64,000 nucleotides of DNA from Francisellaceae bacterium (GTDB lineage Bacteria > Pseudomonadota > Gammaproteobacteria > UBA6186 > Azoamicaceae): contig JABJGS010000036.1 in the NCBI GenBank assembly GCA_018703155.1, forward strand, positions 34,616 through 98,615, given 5' to 3'. This document shows, in pieces, positions 1 to 8,728 of this stretch. Within the stretch, counting starts at the first letter, position 1; every line of letters begins with the position of its first letter. The notes beneath the pieces were generated by a model. It was not told the DNA's origin, did not search any database, and saw nothing but the letters and a program-made list of their open reading frames with translations. Position numbers and translations under genes: made by a program.

Positions 1-1468
1 AATCATCGTTACATATAATAAGAGATGGTATTTGCACTCTATTTTTGCGAAGTTCATCTAATTCAGGTATCTCCTTATCCAAATACATACCATTTAGAGA
101 TGTTCTCATAAACAGATTCACTTGAGGTATTAAATTATATTTGGGTATCAAGTCTCTTAATTCAGATAAGTGCAATTGATACTTTGACCAATCTATTAAA
201 TGTTTTGTGCTCTGAAGGCTGGATAATCTCAAATGCAAAATCCCGCTCATGAACTGTTCAGACTTACCAGGCAAGCCAGCTATATCATCTATTCCTCCTG
301 CTGAATTAGGGTAATATTTCAGAATGTTTTCAACAGCATATAAGATCTGCCTTTCTTGTAAATCTTTTAAATATATTTTCAGATTTATATAGATATTATT
401 TTTATTGTACTGCAGCCTCACTTTCAGTAGTTCCCATAGCTGATTGGCAGTAATTTTTTTATCCACCCATTTTCCTTCTTCGCTGACAAATAAATCTACA
501 TAATACTGTCTATCTGAAGTACAACAACCTAAAAATTCAACCAGTACATTAAGAGCAATTGCAGATGAAACTTTAAAAGGCAGACAAGGACTACTTCTAT
601 TACCTTCTGTAGCTTGTTTTAGCAATATATACCTTGCATACCAATTTTTTTTATCAAGGCATTCCTCTAAGTTTGCTGGAACATAAAATGTCTTAAACAG
701 TCTCAACGATTTATACTGCGCCAAGGTATGCAAGGTTGTAATGTCATAATCAAATAGTCTGCATCCAGACAGGTCAATCATGTGCAACTGCTTATTTTGA
801 GTGATTTCCTCAACAAAATCTATTATTAAATCAGGTGGTAATTTTGAAAAATCATCCTTTGATACCGCAATATTTTCAAGCCTATCCATCTTTGCAATAA
901 GGTTAGCGGTTTCTAGTACCACACTTAAATTTGATTCTATGCTTTTTGGAAAATTAAAATCAATACTTTTTACATATAAAATCTTCATCAACGCGGCCAG
1001 TCTTTCCAAAAATATTTCAGGCGCCTCACCGTCATCTGTTAATTTGAAATTTTGAGGTAACAAAGAGGCTGATGCATTAAGAGCTTGTTGCTTTTCTAAT
1101 GTTAAGCCTGCCAAATTTCCAGATATTTCCATTGGTCCAGATAAGGTTATAGTTGACAAAAAATCCACCCATACCTGAAAAGATTCTTCTGTTAATTTAG
1201 AAAAATTTATATTATTAATATCTATAGTTTCAATAGATTTGTTAGCAACAAGAGCATCCATTATAATTTTTAAATGTTTCACATTGAGGCTATGAATATT
1301 TTCTTGACGTAAGCATATGGTTTTAATTGATCTGTTCGCCTGAATTGCAGCAGAAAGTTCCAACACTTCTCTCTCTGTAGGCAAATCAACGTCATGGACA
1401 TATGTAAAAAAAACAGATGTCATAACATTCTCATTTAAAGAGCTTAGCAATGTTTCGAAAATTTTCAT
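1..1468 (-). CDS. Leucine-rich-repeat-like protein, 3' end outside window
   Basis: Reading the minus strand from an ATG at 1466-1468 gives 489 codons with no stop before the window edge, so the C-terminus is missing. AAAGG lies about 6 nt upstream of the ATG. The protein is soluble, with no signal peptide or membrane segment. Irregular leucine-rich-repeat-like segments recur, for example NKSIETIDINNINFSKL near residue 80, MDRLENIAVSKDDFSKL near 210 and NKQLHMIDLSGCRL near 245, each with the spaced Leu/Ile pattern of an LRR strand. The repeats are degenerate and I cannot count them confidently. LRR proteins bind other proteins and in host-associated bacteria are often secreted effectors; that role here is inference only. 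Confidence 0.6.
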   Translation of the reverse strand, partial: MKIFETLLSSLNENVMTSVFFTYVHDVDLPTEREVLELSAAIQANRSIKTICLRQENIHSLNVKHLKIIMDALVANKSIETIDINNINFSKLTEESFQVWVDFLSTITLSGPMEISGNLAGLTLEKQQALNASASLLPQNFKLTDDGEAPEIFLERLAALMKILYVKSIDFNFPKSIESNLSVVLETANLIAKMDRLENIAVSKDDFSKLPPDLIIDFVEEITQNKQLHMIDLSGCRLFDYDITTLHTLAQYKSLRLFKTFYVPANLEECLDKKNWYARYILLKQATEGNRSSPCLPFKVSSAIALNVLVEFLGCCTSDRQYYVDLFVSEEGKWVDKKITANQLWELLKVRLQYNKNNIYINLKIYLKDLQERQILYAVENILKYYPNSAGGIDDIAGLPGKSEQFMSGILHLRLSSLQSTKHLIDWSKYQLHLSELRDLIPKYNLIPQVNLFMRTSLNGMYLDKEIPELDELRKNRVQIPSLIICNDD

Positions 1469-2074
1469 TTTATATACCTTTACAATGAATGTTATATTCA
1501 CAAGCTAAAATGCAGGTTCTGTTTCAATGTTACCAGTCTACATCCAACTATTTTCAAAAAAACCATAGCTATGACTTTATAGGAGCACATACTCTTAATC
1601 TATTATTTAAGGTATTTTTTACACCCTGGACATTGTCTGAAATCACACGAATCAAAAATCAAATTAAATTAAATGTATTTTTATGAATGCATTACGAATG
1701 AAAGCGAACATAAAGTCAAGAAAACCAACTTCTTTTTTTATTTATAAACATATGAATAAATACCGGCAATCCCAGAGATAACAACTCCGGATTCACCCTC
1801 ATATATAGACATAAATTACACATGCCATACATACAAGTTATTCACTTATGAATAATTAAATCTCACCAAATGATCTTCAAAAAAACATTTTAACTATATT
1901 TGAAATGTTAACTTCATTGTAAATGACGCTGAGCTCAATAGGCACTGAAAAAATCAACATTAACCTGAGCAACCTCGGAGCTCACTTAGTTCAGCGTTGC
2001 CACACTATTAAAATATTGTTACTATTAGCCATATAAATTATGGCAATACAAATCTATTTAAGAGAACATATCAA
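1469..2074. other. 606-bp intergenic region between divergent genes
   Basis: This AT-rich gap separates the LRR-like gene (leftward) from the TraB-like gene (rightward) and should hold both promoters. The short open frame at 1489-1686 has no convincing ribosome site and unusual composition, so I do not call it. Two inverted repeats are visible: TTATTCA/TGAATAA with a 4-nt loop at 1838-1855, and a wider repeat at 1926-1998 listed separately. Confidence 0.6.
1926..1998. repeat. Inverted repeat ahead of the TraB-like gene
   Basis: ACGCTGAGCT at 1926-1935 pairs with AGTTCAGCGT at 1989-1998 (nine Watson-Crick pairs and one G-T). An alternative pairing of TGAGCTC (1930-1936) with GAGCTCA (1979-1985) competes with it. 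The segment is visibly richer in G+C than its flanks and sits 77 bp before the start of the TraB-like gene. It could be a structured leader or a small RNA; the sequence does not decide. Confidence 0.35.
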
Positions 2075-2905
2075 ATGCAACCTCACGAAGATCTGACATC
2101 TGGAATTGAGGGGCAAGGCTATTATTATACTGCTACCCATCCTGATTATAATCTTGAATTAAGAATTTTAGGATCTATGCATTCTGTTCCTATTGCAGAC
2201 ATACCCCATCGGCATCAAGAATCAATACTTCAATCTAACACACTCCTTTCTGAAGCTGGTGATAAAGAAGCACTATTAATGACCCATAATGATTATAATA
2301 ATCTTATGAAAATGTCCATGAGAACAAAAAAAAACATTGATTGGTACTCAATGCTATCAACTGATAATAAAAATTTAATCAATGAATTTTGCAAATTAAT
2401 CCCCGAGAGATTTTTTAACAAAAAATGGATTATTAGTAATGTTATAGTTGCATATGTAAATGCATTAGTTGAAAACCATCAAATGCTAAATGGAATGGAT
2501 GAAGACATATTAAAAGAATTCATTAAAAGTGGAAAAGATATATTCGATCTTGATTATAATTATACTACTGACAACGACATGAACAATGGTTCTGATGAGG
2601 CCTTATTTGCAGATGAGCAAGAATCCTTTGAGTGTTTATTAGAAAACTTACATGATATAAAACGCAGCAATAAATTTAAGGATGCAATTAATAAACTATC
2701 ACTTCCTAAAATACAAGAAGAATATATGTTAGCATATGAAAAAATTTGTGAAAAACATGCCTCTGAGGAAGACGCTACAAATGATCTTGATTATCCAATT
2801 CAATATTTTATAGAATTACTACATAAACGATCATACTTATCTTATTTAAATGGTTGCATCCATACCCTTCTGACCGATTTAAAGATAATGATGATCCTGA
2901 ACTAA
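2075..2905 (+). CDS. TraB/GumN-family protein, N-terminal part (split gene)
   Basis: This 276-codon frame carries the first half of a TraB/PrgY/GumN (haem-uptake Tiki-like) domain: the first GxxH motif in ILGSMHSVP near residue 34, a conserved Glu in LLSEAG near 60, and FADEQESFECLLE near 185, which matches the EQ...L element of the family. It has no signal peptide. The start is ATG with AAGAGA upstream. The last conserved elements of the family (ERN and the second GxxH) are absent here but occur in the overlapping frame at 2854-3330. The two frames therefore read as one gene interrupted by a -1 shift. The last 17 codons or so are probably out of frame. Function in bacteria is poorly known; a metal-dependent protease-like role has been proposed for the superfamily. 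Confidence 0.75.
   Translation: MQPHEDLTSGIEGQGYYYTATHPDYNLELRILGSMHSVPIADIPHRHQESILQSNTLLSEAGDKEALLMTHNDYNNLMKMSMRTKKNIDWYSMLSTDNKNLINEFCKLIPERFFNKKWIISNVIVAYVNALVENHQMLNGMDEDILKEFIKSGKDIFDLDYNYTTDNDMNNGSDEALFADEQESFECLLENLHDIKRSNKFKDAINKLSLPKIQEEYMLAYEKICEKHASEEDATNDLDYPIQYFIELLHKRSYLSYLNGCIHTLLTDLKIMMILN
2845..2851 (+). promoter_or_regulatory. Canonical -1 slippery heptamer T TTA AAT
   Basis: In the frame of the upstream part the codons are TAT TTA AAT GGT, so the bases at 2845-2851 form X XXY YYZ with X=T, Y=A, Z=T. A -1 slip here makes TGG (2851-2853) the next codon, which is exactly the frame of the downstream part. The joined product would be 418 residues. A hairpin downstream is weak (ATGG 2850-2853 with CCAT 2860-2863), so a stimulatory structure is not evident. 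Confidence 0.45.
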
Positions 2906-3330
2906 TCGAAAGAAATTTTAATTGGCTATTAAACACCTGGATGACTATACAACCTAGTTATATGGCATTTCATAAAACAAAATTCATTGTTTCTTTAGTT
3001 GGTGGAGCTCTACATCTATTTGATAGTTATGGCATGATAAATTTATTTTGCTTAAGTGGATTTACTGTTAATAGACATGACCATGACATGAAAATAACAA
3101 CAACTTATAACTCAACAGGAGCCGCGCTAGCTGCACAATGCTATATGCAATCAAGAACATTCCAAGTTCTAAAAGAACAGATTGCTGGCAATATGCATCA
3201 TTACCCAGAAAACAGATTAATTCTACATGCATACGAGGCAAACCTGCGCAATCATGCAAAAGTAAAAGAAAACACAAGTGAAAACAATCGGGATATTACA
3301 TCCTTAAAAACTATCAAGCCACATATATAG
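2854..3330 (+). CDS. TraB/GumN-family protein, C-terminal part (split gene)
   Basis: This 158-codon frame holds the second half of the TraB-type domain: LIERNFNWLL, matching the family's ERN element, and VSLVGGALHLF, the second GxxH motif, followed by a GL..L..GF.V-like stretch (MINLFCLSGFTVNR). It overlaps the upstream frame by 52 bp and lies in its -1 frame. The nominal start at 2854 is a TTG without a Shine-Dalgarno sequence, so independent initiation looks unlikely. It is either the product of -1 frameshifting at 2845-2851 or the tail of a pseudogene with a one-base indel. Reading upstream in this frame meets a stop at 2824-2826, which limits where the join can be. Confidence 0.7.
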   Translation: MHPYPSDRFKDNDDPELIERNFNWLLNTWMTIQPSYMAFHKTKFIVSLVGGALHLFDSYGMINLFCLSGFTVNRHDHDMKITTTYNSTGAALAAQCYMQSRTFQVLKEQIAGNMHHYPENRLILHAYEANLRNHAKVKENTSENNRDITSLKTIKPHI

Positions 3331-3592
3331 ACTTATATTATATAGTTCATATATTAATATGATTACGTGATATTTTGCCTGCATATCATAAACCATCTTG
3401 ACAAATTGCGAGCACTAAATGCTTCTGTTAGGATAGTTATTACCTTCATATATTCTAATGAGTAGCTAACAGCGCCATATAAAAATGAGATACCTAGGGA
3501 AATATTTTTATTTTAAATAGCAAAATATGAGAATAAAACATTACCCTGAACTAAATTGAGTTATTTAACCATGACTATTTAAGGAGAATATT

Positions 3593-4369
3593 TTGCTAAA
3601 AGTAACGTCTTTCAATGCCAATGGGATCCGATCTGCTGCAAAGAAAGGCTTCTTTGATTGGTTAGAACAAGAGAAAATCGACGTACTATGTGTGCAAGAA
3701 ACTAAAGCTCAAGAACATCAATTAGATGATCCTATATTCCATCCCCCAGGTTACCACCGCTATTTTTTTGATGCCCATAAAAAGGGCTACAGTGGTGTGG
3801 CTATTTATACTAGATATGAGCCTGATAACATCACTACTGGCTTAGGCTGGGAAATTGCTGATACTGAGGGACGTTATATCCAAATAGACTTTGATAAGAT
3901 CAGTATTAGCTCATTATATCTACCTTCAGGAACAAATGATGAACGTCAAAGCTATAAATATGAATTCTTAGATGCTTATCTACCCATTTTACAAAAACAG
4001 AAAAACTCAAAATCTAGAAAACATATTATCTGTGGTGACTGGAATATTGCCAACAACAATATCGACATTAAAAATTGGAAAGCTAATCAAAAATCATCGG
4101 GGTTTTTACCTGAAGAACGAGAGTGGCTTGATAATTTGCTTAATAATGTGGGGATGGTCGATGCTTTTCGCTACCTACATCCAGACAAAGTCCAATATAC
4201 CTGGTGGTCACACAGAGCCAAAGCTTGGGACAACAATGTTGGCTGGCGAATTGATTATCATATTATATCCCCAGGGCTCAGGGATGATATACAGAGTGCC
4301 TCAGTATATCGGGAGCAAAAATTCTCAGATCATGCCCCCTTAACTGTTTGTTATAACATAGAAATTTAA
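3593..4369 (+). CDS. xthA: Exodeoxyribonuclease III / AP endonuclease
   Basis: The enzyme cuts DNA at abasic sites and degrades 3' ends in base-excision repair. The 258-residue protein has the full exonuclease-endonuclease-phosphatase set: SFNANG with Asn8, VQETK with Glu36, LYLPSG, GDWNIAN near residue 148, WRIDYH and SDHAPL with the catalytic His247. Length is usual for the family. The start is TTG at 3593 with a strong AAGGAG 8 nt upstream. The end overlaps the convergent rph gene by 4 bp, so there is no room for a separate terminator between them. Confidence 0.95.
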   Translation: MLKVTSFNANGIRSAAKKGFFDWLEQEKIDVLCVQETKAQEHQLDDPIFHPPGYHRYFFDAHKKGYSGVAIYTRYEPDNITTGLGWEIADTEGRYIQIDFDKISISSLYLPSGTNDERQSYKYEFLDAYLPILQKQKNSKSRKHIICGDWNIANNNIDIKNWKANQKSSGFLPEEREWLDNLLNNVGMVDAFRYLHPDKVQYTWWSHRAKAWDNNVGWRIDYHIISPGLRDDIQSASVYREQKFSDHAPLTVCYNIEI

Positions 4370-5091
4370 AGTTCTAATAAAACTTCTTTTTGCTGCTCAA
4401 TTAATGAGGCAATTCCAGTTTTAGCGATCTCAAGCATTGCATCTAACTCCTTCTGTGAGAAAGGTGCGCCTTCTGCTGTACCCTGAACTTCAATAAACTC
4501 TTCATTTTCTGTCATTACTACATTCATATCTGTATGGGCATTTGAGTCTTCAGCATAGTCTAAGTCGAGAACTGGCATACCCTTGTAAATACCTACAGAT
4601 ACAGAAGCAATATAGTGCTTCAATGGCTCACGATCACCTTTAATCATCTTCTTTCTTTGCATATATCGTAAGGCATCTATAAGAGCTACTAAGCCTCCTG
4701 TAATACTTGCAGTTCTAGTACCACCATCTGCCTGGATCACATCGCAATCTATAGTAATAGTATTCTCACCTAAAATTTTCAAATCCACAGCACTGCGTAA
4801 TGAGCGACCAATAAGCCTCTGGATCTCCATAGTTCTTCCACTTGGTGCATGTTTAGTTGATTCACGTTGCACACGATCATGAGTTGCTCTTGGCAACATT
4901 CCATATTCAGCAGTGATCCAGCCACGCCCTTGGCCTTTAAGAAATCTTGGAACCCCATGAACAACACTAGCATTACAAATAACTTTAGTATTACCGTATT
5001 CAACTAACACTGAACCTTCTGCGTGTTTAGTATATTTTCTGGTTAATTTTACTTCACGTAGTTCATTATGTTCTCTTGCACTTGGCCGCAT
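4366..5091 (-). CDS. rph: Ribonuclease PH
   Basis: A phosphate-dependent 3'-5' exoribonuclease that trims tRNA 3' ends. The 241 residues match the family from [12 protein letters not shown] through the RNase-PH core ([23 protein letters not shown]) and the C-terminal domain [19 protein letters not shown]. The ATG at 5089-5091 has AAGGA about 9 nt upstream. It lies downstream of the ribosomal genes rpmB-rpmG on the same strand, separated from them by a terminator hairpin at 5122-5144, so it probably has its own promoter. Confidence 0.95.
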   Translation of the reverse strand: MRPSAREHNELREVKLTRKYTKHAEGSVLVEYGNTKVICNASVVHGVPRFLKGQGRGWITAEYGMLPRATHDRVQRESTKHAPSGRTMEIQRLIGRSLRSAVDLKILGENTITIDCDVIQADGGTRTASITGGLVALIDALRYMQRKKMIKGDREPLKHYIASVSVGIYKGMPVLDLDYAEDSNAHTDMNVVMTENEEFIEVQGTAEGAPFSQKELDAMLEIAKTGIASLIEQQKEVLLEL

Positions 5092-5121
5092 AGATTATGT
5101 CCTTCTCTGCTTAATGAAAAG

Positions 5122-5144
5122 AAGGGGACTTTAAGTCCCCCTTT
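5122..5144 (-). terminator. Intrinsic terminator after rpmB-rpmG
   Basis: GGGGACTT (5124-5131) and AAGTCCCC (5133-5140) form a perfect GC-rich stem with extra flanking pairs. On the minus strand it is followed by TTCTTTTC. It ends the rpmB-rpmG transcript before rph. Confidence 0.8.
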
Positions 5145-5168
5145 CTCGGAATCTATAAATTATGGTAT

Positions 5169-5378
5169 TTACTTAGCTACTTTTTTCTCTTCGAACACTA
5201 CATGTTTTTTCACAATAGGATCATATTTTTTTAAGCCTGTAAGTTTACCATTTTTGTTTGGACCACCTTCCATACGAGCATTTTTTTTCTTTGTGTAGAA
5301 AAAAGTAGATGCTGTTGATTGCAATCTTACAATGATACCTTTCTTACTCTTTTTTTTGCCACCTTTAGTATTAGCCAT
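5169..5378 (-). CDS. rpmG: 50S ribosomal protein L33, extended form
   Basis: The core [24 protein letters not shown] and the tail [22 protein letters not shown] match L33 (FYTT.KN and LKKFDP..R.HV in other bacteria). At 69 residues it is longer than the usual 51-56: there is a Lys/Gly-rich N-terminal extension of about 12 residues ([12 protein letters not shown]) and an insert of about 8 residues around MEGGPNKNG. The zinc-binding cysteines found in some L33 forms are absent. It follows rpmB by 18 bp in the usual rpmB-rpmG order and is cotranscribed with it. Confidence 0.9.
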   Translation of the reverse strand: MANTKGGKKKSKKGIIVRLQSTASTFFYTKKKNARMEGGPNKNGKLTGLKKYDPIVKKHVVFEEKKVAK

Positions 5379-5396
5379 TTTCTATCTCCAAAAATT

Positions 5397-5633
5397 TTAA
5401 GCTGTCTGTTCTTTCTTGCGAAGATCAGCTAGTACTGCTTCAATACCTTTCTTATCAATGGTACGTAAAGCTTGATTAGAAAGAAGCAACTTGATAAAAC
5501 GATTCTCACTAGGTACCCAAACACGATGCCAGTTTAAATTAGGCAGAAAACGTCTTCTGGTTTTACGGTGTGAGTGGGAAACGTTATTCCCGGACATTGG
5601 CTTTTTCCCAGTTATTTGGCAAACCCTAGACAT
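5397..5633 (-). CDS. rpmB: 50S ribosomal protein L28
   Basis: The 78-residue protein begins [11 protein letters not shown] and contains [18 protein letters not shown], the L28 signature, ending in LADLRKKE. Length is normal. It is the first gene of the rpmB-rpmG unit. The 180-bp gap upstream, shared with the divergent TraT-like gene, should contain the promoter; I see no unambiguous -35/-10 pair there. Confidence 0.97.
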   Translation of the reverse strand: MSRVCQITGKKPMSGNNVSHSHRKTRRRFLPNLNWHRVWVPSENRFIKLLLSNQALRTIDKKGIEAVLADLRKKEQTA

Positions 5634-5813
5634 AATGAAAACTCCGACGTTATCTATAAAATTTCTTTAAAGCAAACCTTTTACCAAAGATCAACACAGA
5701 ATGCAAGAAAAACGATCTGTAGTCATCATTCCAACATCTTCATATTTTGACATAGCTGTACAAATTTAGATAGTCTGTGTGCTCTTGTATCAGACCTACG
5801 GTTTTACAATAGT

Positions 5814-6548
5814 ATGAGACTTTATGCAATAACCAAGTATATTTTTTTTACCTGCCTTGCTCTTAGCCTGTCTTGTTGCAGCACAACCCATGATGCAATC
5901 AAAAAAAGTAAACTTAGTATCCAAACTAAAATGAGCAATAGTATTTTCCTTGAGCCTAATATTGACTCTAACAATAAAGTGTATTTACAAATACATGATA
6001 CCTCAGGTCAAGAACAAAGCCATCTCAAAGATGCATTTACTAATAAGCTTAGTGAGCATGGCTTACAGATTACTGAAAATCTTGAAGCTGCCCACTACAT
6101 GCTGCAAATTAACGTATTACAGCTTGGTAAAAACCTTCCCCAATATGCACAAAAATCTTTAAAATCAGGTTATGGCACAGCAATTGAAGGAGCCTGGATA
6201 GGCAAATCTATCGCTAAGTCTAAAAAATCCACTGAGTCTCTTGGTAGCGTCGTTGGCGCATCGATTGCAACAGCAGCTAGCGCCATGCTAGATGATGCCA
6301 TGTACAGCGCTATAGCTGATGTGCAAGTATCTGAGCGCATTGACGGTGAAGCAACAGAGACCATCAAATCATCTCTTGCTCAAGGCAAGAGTACTAAGCA
6401 AGAAATTAGATTCAAACGTAAAACCACATGGTTAAAATATCAAACCAGAGTAGTCACTAGCGCGGCTAGAATAAACCTTAAATACCATACTGCGGCACCA
6501 ATATTATATGAACAATTGGTCACTTCTATTTCAGGAATATTAAATTAA
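5814..6548 (+). CDS. TraT-like outer-membrane lipoprotein
   Basis: The 244 residues follow the F-plasmid TraT family along the whole length: a lipoprotein signal ending LALSLSCC (Cys21 or Cys22 lipidated), [32 protein letters not shown], a Gly/Ala-rich membrane-like segment ([19 protein letters not shown]) near residues 145-163, the element [13 protein letters not shown], and the C-terminal [17 protein letters not shown]. TraT proteins mediate surface exclusion in conjugation and complement resistance. No conjugation genes are nearby, so a surface-protection role is the more likely reading, by inference. It sits 11 bp before dut but is not related to it. Confidence 0.88.
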   Translation: MRLYAITKYIFFTCLALSLSCCSTTHDAIKKSKLSIQTKMSNSIFLEPNIDSNNKVYLQIHDTSGQEQSHLKDAFTNKLSEHGLQITENLEAAHYMLQINVLQLGKNLPQYAQKSLKSGYGTAIEGAWIGKSIAKSKKSTESLGSVVGASIATAASAMLDDAMYSAIADVQVSERIDGEATETIKSSLAQGKSTKQEIRFKRKTTWLKYQTRVVTSAARINLKYHTAAPILYEQLVTSISGILN

Positions 6549-6559
6549 ATGGAGACAAC

Positions 6560-7021
6560 ATGAACAAAGCCACACCTTTTGGTCTACAAGTGAAAATATT
6601 AAATAAACAAGCCACCGTCCCAGAGTATGCAACAATAGGCTCTGCTGGCCTAGATTTAAGAGCCTGTATTGACCAAGAGATAACCCTAGAACCAGGACAG
6701 ACAACAATGATCCCTACAGGTCTAGCTATTCATATATCAGATACAAATGCTTGCGCTATGATTTTACCTCGTTCAGGACTTGGTCATAAACATGGTATTG
6801 TTCTAGGTAATTTAGTTGGTCTTATTGATTCAGACTACCAAGGAGAACTTAAAATATCTTGCTGGAACCGCAGTGAAAGGGTATACACAATTAAGCCAAG
6901 TGACAGAGTCGCTCAACTAATATTAGTTCCTGTATTAACCGCTCAATTGGAAGTAGTTGACGAATTTAGAAATGACACTAACCGTGGTGTGCAAGGTTTT
7001 GGCCATACAGGAAAACAATAA
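6560..7021 (+). CDS. dut: dUTP diphosphatase
   Basis: Hydrolyses dUTP to dUMP, keeping uracil out of DNA and supplying thymidylate synthesis. The 153-residue trimeric-type protein has the five family motifs: [32 protein letters not shown] with the catalytic Asp, RVAQLI, and the C-terminal [10 protein letters not shown] that closes over the active site. GGAG lies 7 nt before the ATG. The stop codon overlaps the start of the next gene (TAATG), the dut-algC coupling common in gammaproteobacteria. Confidence 0.97.
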   Translation: MNKATPFGLQVKILNKQATVPEYATIGSAGLDLRACIDQEITLEPGQTTMIPTGLAIHISDTNACAMILPRSGLGHKHGIVLGNLVGLIDSDYQGELKISCWNRSERVYTIKPSDRVAQLILVPVLTAQLEVVDEFRNDTNRGVQGFGHTGKQ

Positions 7022-8403
7022 TGGGTGTAAGCAATGAAATTTTTCGTGCCTACGATATCCGTGGCATAGTTGATGAGAGTCTTAGTTGCGAGATAGTTTA
7101 TAAAATTGGGCAAGCTTTTGGTACGAAAGTACGACAAGCAAGTCATAATATTACTAAAGTAATTATTGGTCGAGACGGCAGACTATCAGGTCCCAAGTTA
7201 GCTAATAGCCTTGCCAAAGGCATTCAGGCTACAGGCTGTGATGTAATTTCTGTGGGGGCAGTTGCTACTCCACTTCTTTATTACGCTAGCAAAAAACTTA
7301 ATATACCCTCAGCAGTTATGCTGACTGGAAGCCATAATCCATCAAATTATAATGGCTTAAAAATGATTTTAGAAGACAAAGCTATTTATGGTGAGCAAAT
7401 TCAAGAAATAAAAAATATCATTAACAGTCAAGAATTTTTAAATGGTGATGCTAGTTATAGTGAGTATAATATTGAGCCAGAATATATGCAGGAAATTACA
7501 CACAAAATAAACACCCCAAAACCATTAAAAATTGTGATAGATGCTGGCAATGGTATTCCTGGAGCAATAGCCCCCCAATTATTTAAAAACCTTGGTCATG
7601 AAGTAATTGCTCTGTTTTGTGAAGTTGATGGTAACTTCCCTAATCATCATCCAGATCCTGGCGATCCTAATAACCTCAAAGATTTAATACAAAGTGTAAT
7701 CAAGAATAATGCAGATATAGGATTAGCTTTTGATGGTGATGGCGATAGACTTGGTATTATTGATAGTAACGGAAAAATTATTTGGCCAGATAGATCTCTT
7801 ATGGCATTTGCACAAGACGTATTAAAAGAAAAAAACAATAGCACTATTATATATGATATAAAATCTACCAATAATCTAGATAGTATTATTAAAGCCGCTG
7901 GAGGGAAACCTCTAATGTATAAAACTGGCCACTCACTCATTAAAGCGAAAATGCGTGAAACTGGTGCAGCTTTAGCTGGCGAAATGAGCGGTCATGTATT
8001 TTTTGCTCATAATTGGTATGGTTTTGATGATGCTCTTTATGCTGGTGCAAAAATTCTTGAGATTATTGCAAAAACCAATGAAAGCTCTGCCACATTCTTT
8101 GCTAAATTTCCAGAAAATGTCTCCACTCCTGAACTTCCCATTGATGTAACCGAAGATGAAAAGTTTGGCATAATAAAAAAATTGCAAGAAATTGCACATT
8201 TCCCTGGTGCTAAAAATATTTCAACCATTGATGGCCTACGAGTAGATTTTGATGATCGGTGGGGATTAATTCGCTGCTCTAACACCAGCCCTAAACTTAT
8301 TTCCCGGTTTGAAGGGCTCTCCAACGAATCATTAAAAAGTATTCAGGACAGCTTTAAACAGCTGCTTTTACAAGTTGCGCCTCATCTTAAAACCCCATTC
8401 TAA
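7021..8403 (+). CDS. algC: Phosphomannomutase/phosphoglucomutase
   Basis: Interconverts hexose 1- and 6-phosphates for LPS and exopolysaccharide precursors. The 460-residue protein has FRAYDIRG at the start, the phosphoserine loop TGSHNPSNYNG with Ser104, the metal loop DGDGDR starting at residue 238, the sugar-binding GEMSGHVFF near 320, and the phosphate-binding domain with RCSNTSP near 418. Length is standard for AlgC/ManB-type enzymes. It is translationally coupled to dut. Substrate preference cannot be read from the sequence. Confidence 0.93.
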   Translation: MGVSNEIFRAYDIRGIVDESLSCEIVYKIGQAFGTKVRQASHNITKVIIGRDGRLSGPKLANSLAKGIQATGCDVISVGAVATPLLYYASKKLNIPSAVMLTGSHNPSNYNGLKMILEDKAIYGEQIQEIKNIINSQEFLNGDASYSEYNIEPEYMQEITHKINTPKPLKIVIDAGNGIPGAIAPQLFKNLGHEVIALFCEVDGNFPNHHPDPGDPNNLKDLIQSVIKNNADIGLAFDGDGDRLGIIDSNGKIIWPDRSLMAFAQDVLKEKNNSTIIYDIKSTNNLDSIIKAAGGKPLMYKTGHSLIKAKMRETGAALAGEMSGHVFFAHNWYGFDDALYAGAKILEIIAKTNESSATFFAKFPENVSTPELPIDVTEDEKFGIIKKLQEIAHFPGAKNISTIDGLRVDFDDRWGLIRCSNTSPKLISRFEGLSNESLKSIQDSFKQLLLQVAPHLKTPF

Positions 8404-8728
8404 CATAAGGGCATGCTCAGCATGCATGCCCTTAATAAGCCTTGTTCACCGAGCGTTAAAATAGATTTTATAAACATAGTTAAAATATCTGATATCTCCT
8501 GCTTAACTATGATTTTGATCTCCACATTTATATATTCTATAGTTTATTGGTATAGCGATAGCTGATTTCACTCACAATTTGGACAAGATTTAAAAGTAGA
8601 GTGTTTCTGTGTCTCTGAAAAAATCCTATTTAAGAAAGTAAAATATAGGTCCTGGGGGTAGCTTGTGATGAAGATCAGTAGATTATTGCATCTGAATTTT
8701 AAAAGGCATTTGGAGGCATCAAGGAATT
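8404..8728. other. Intergenic: terminator and a 9-bp inverted repeat
   Basis: After the algC terminator the 325-bp gap holds a perfect inverted repeat, CATAGTTAA (8475-8483) and TTAACTATG (8503-8511), which could be a regulator site for the next gene. Nothing coding is visible. Confidence 0.5.
8406..8433 (+). terminator. Hairpin terminator after algC
   Basis: AAGGGCATGC and GCATGCCCTT flank a short TCAGCAT loop immediately after the algC stop. The stem is 10 bp and perfect; the following T-tract is weak. Confidence 0.65.

Noticed and set aside
1489..1686. 65-codon plus-strand frame in the first intergenic region
   Set aside because: No ribosome site, odd composition (many Phe, Tyr, Asn) and no neighbours that would support it.
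2852..2863. Stimulatory hairpin downstream of the slippery heptamer
   Set aside because: Only a 4-bp stem overlapping the heptamer itself is visible, too weak and too close to support frameshifting.
3395..3440. Promoter from TTGACA near 3400 for xthA
   Set aside because: The best -10-like hexamer (TAGGAT) is 25 bp away, too far; no other match at 16-18 bp.
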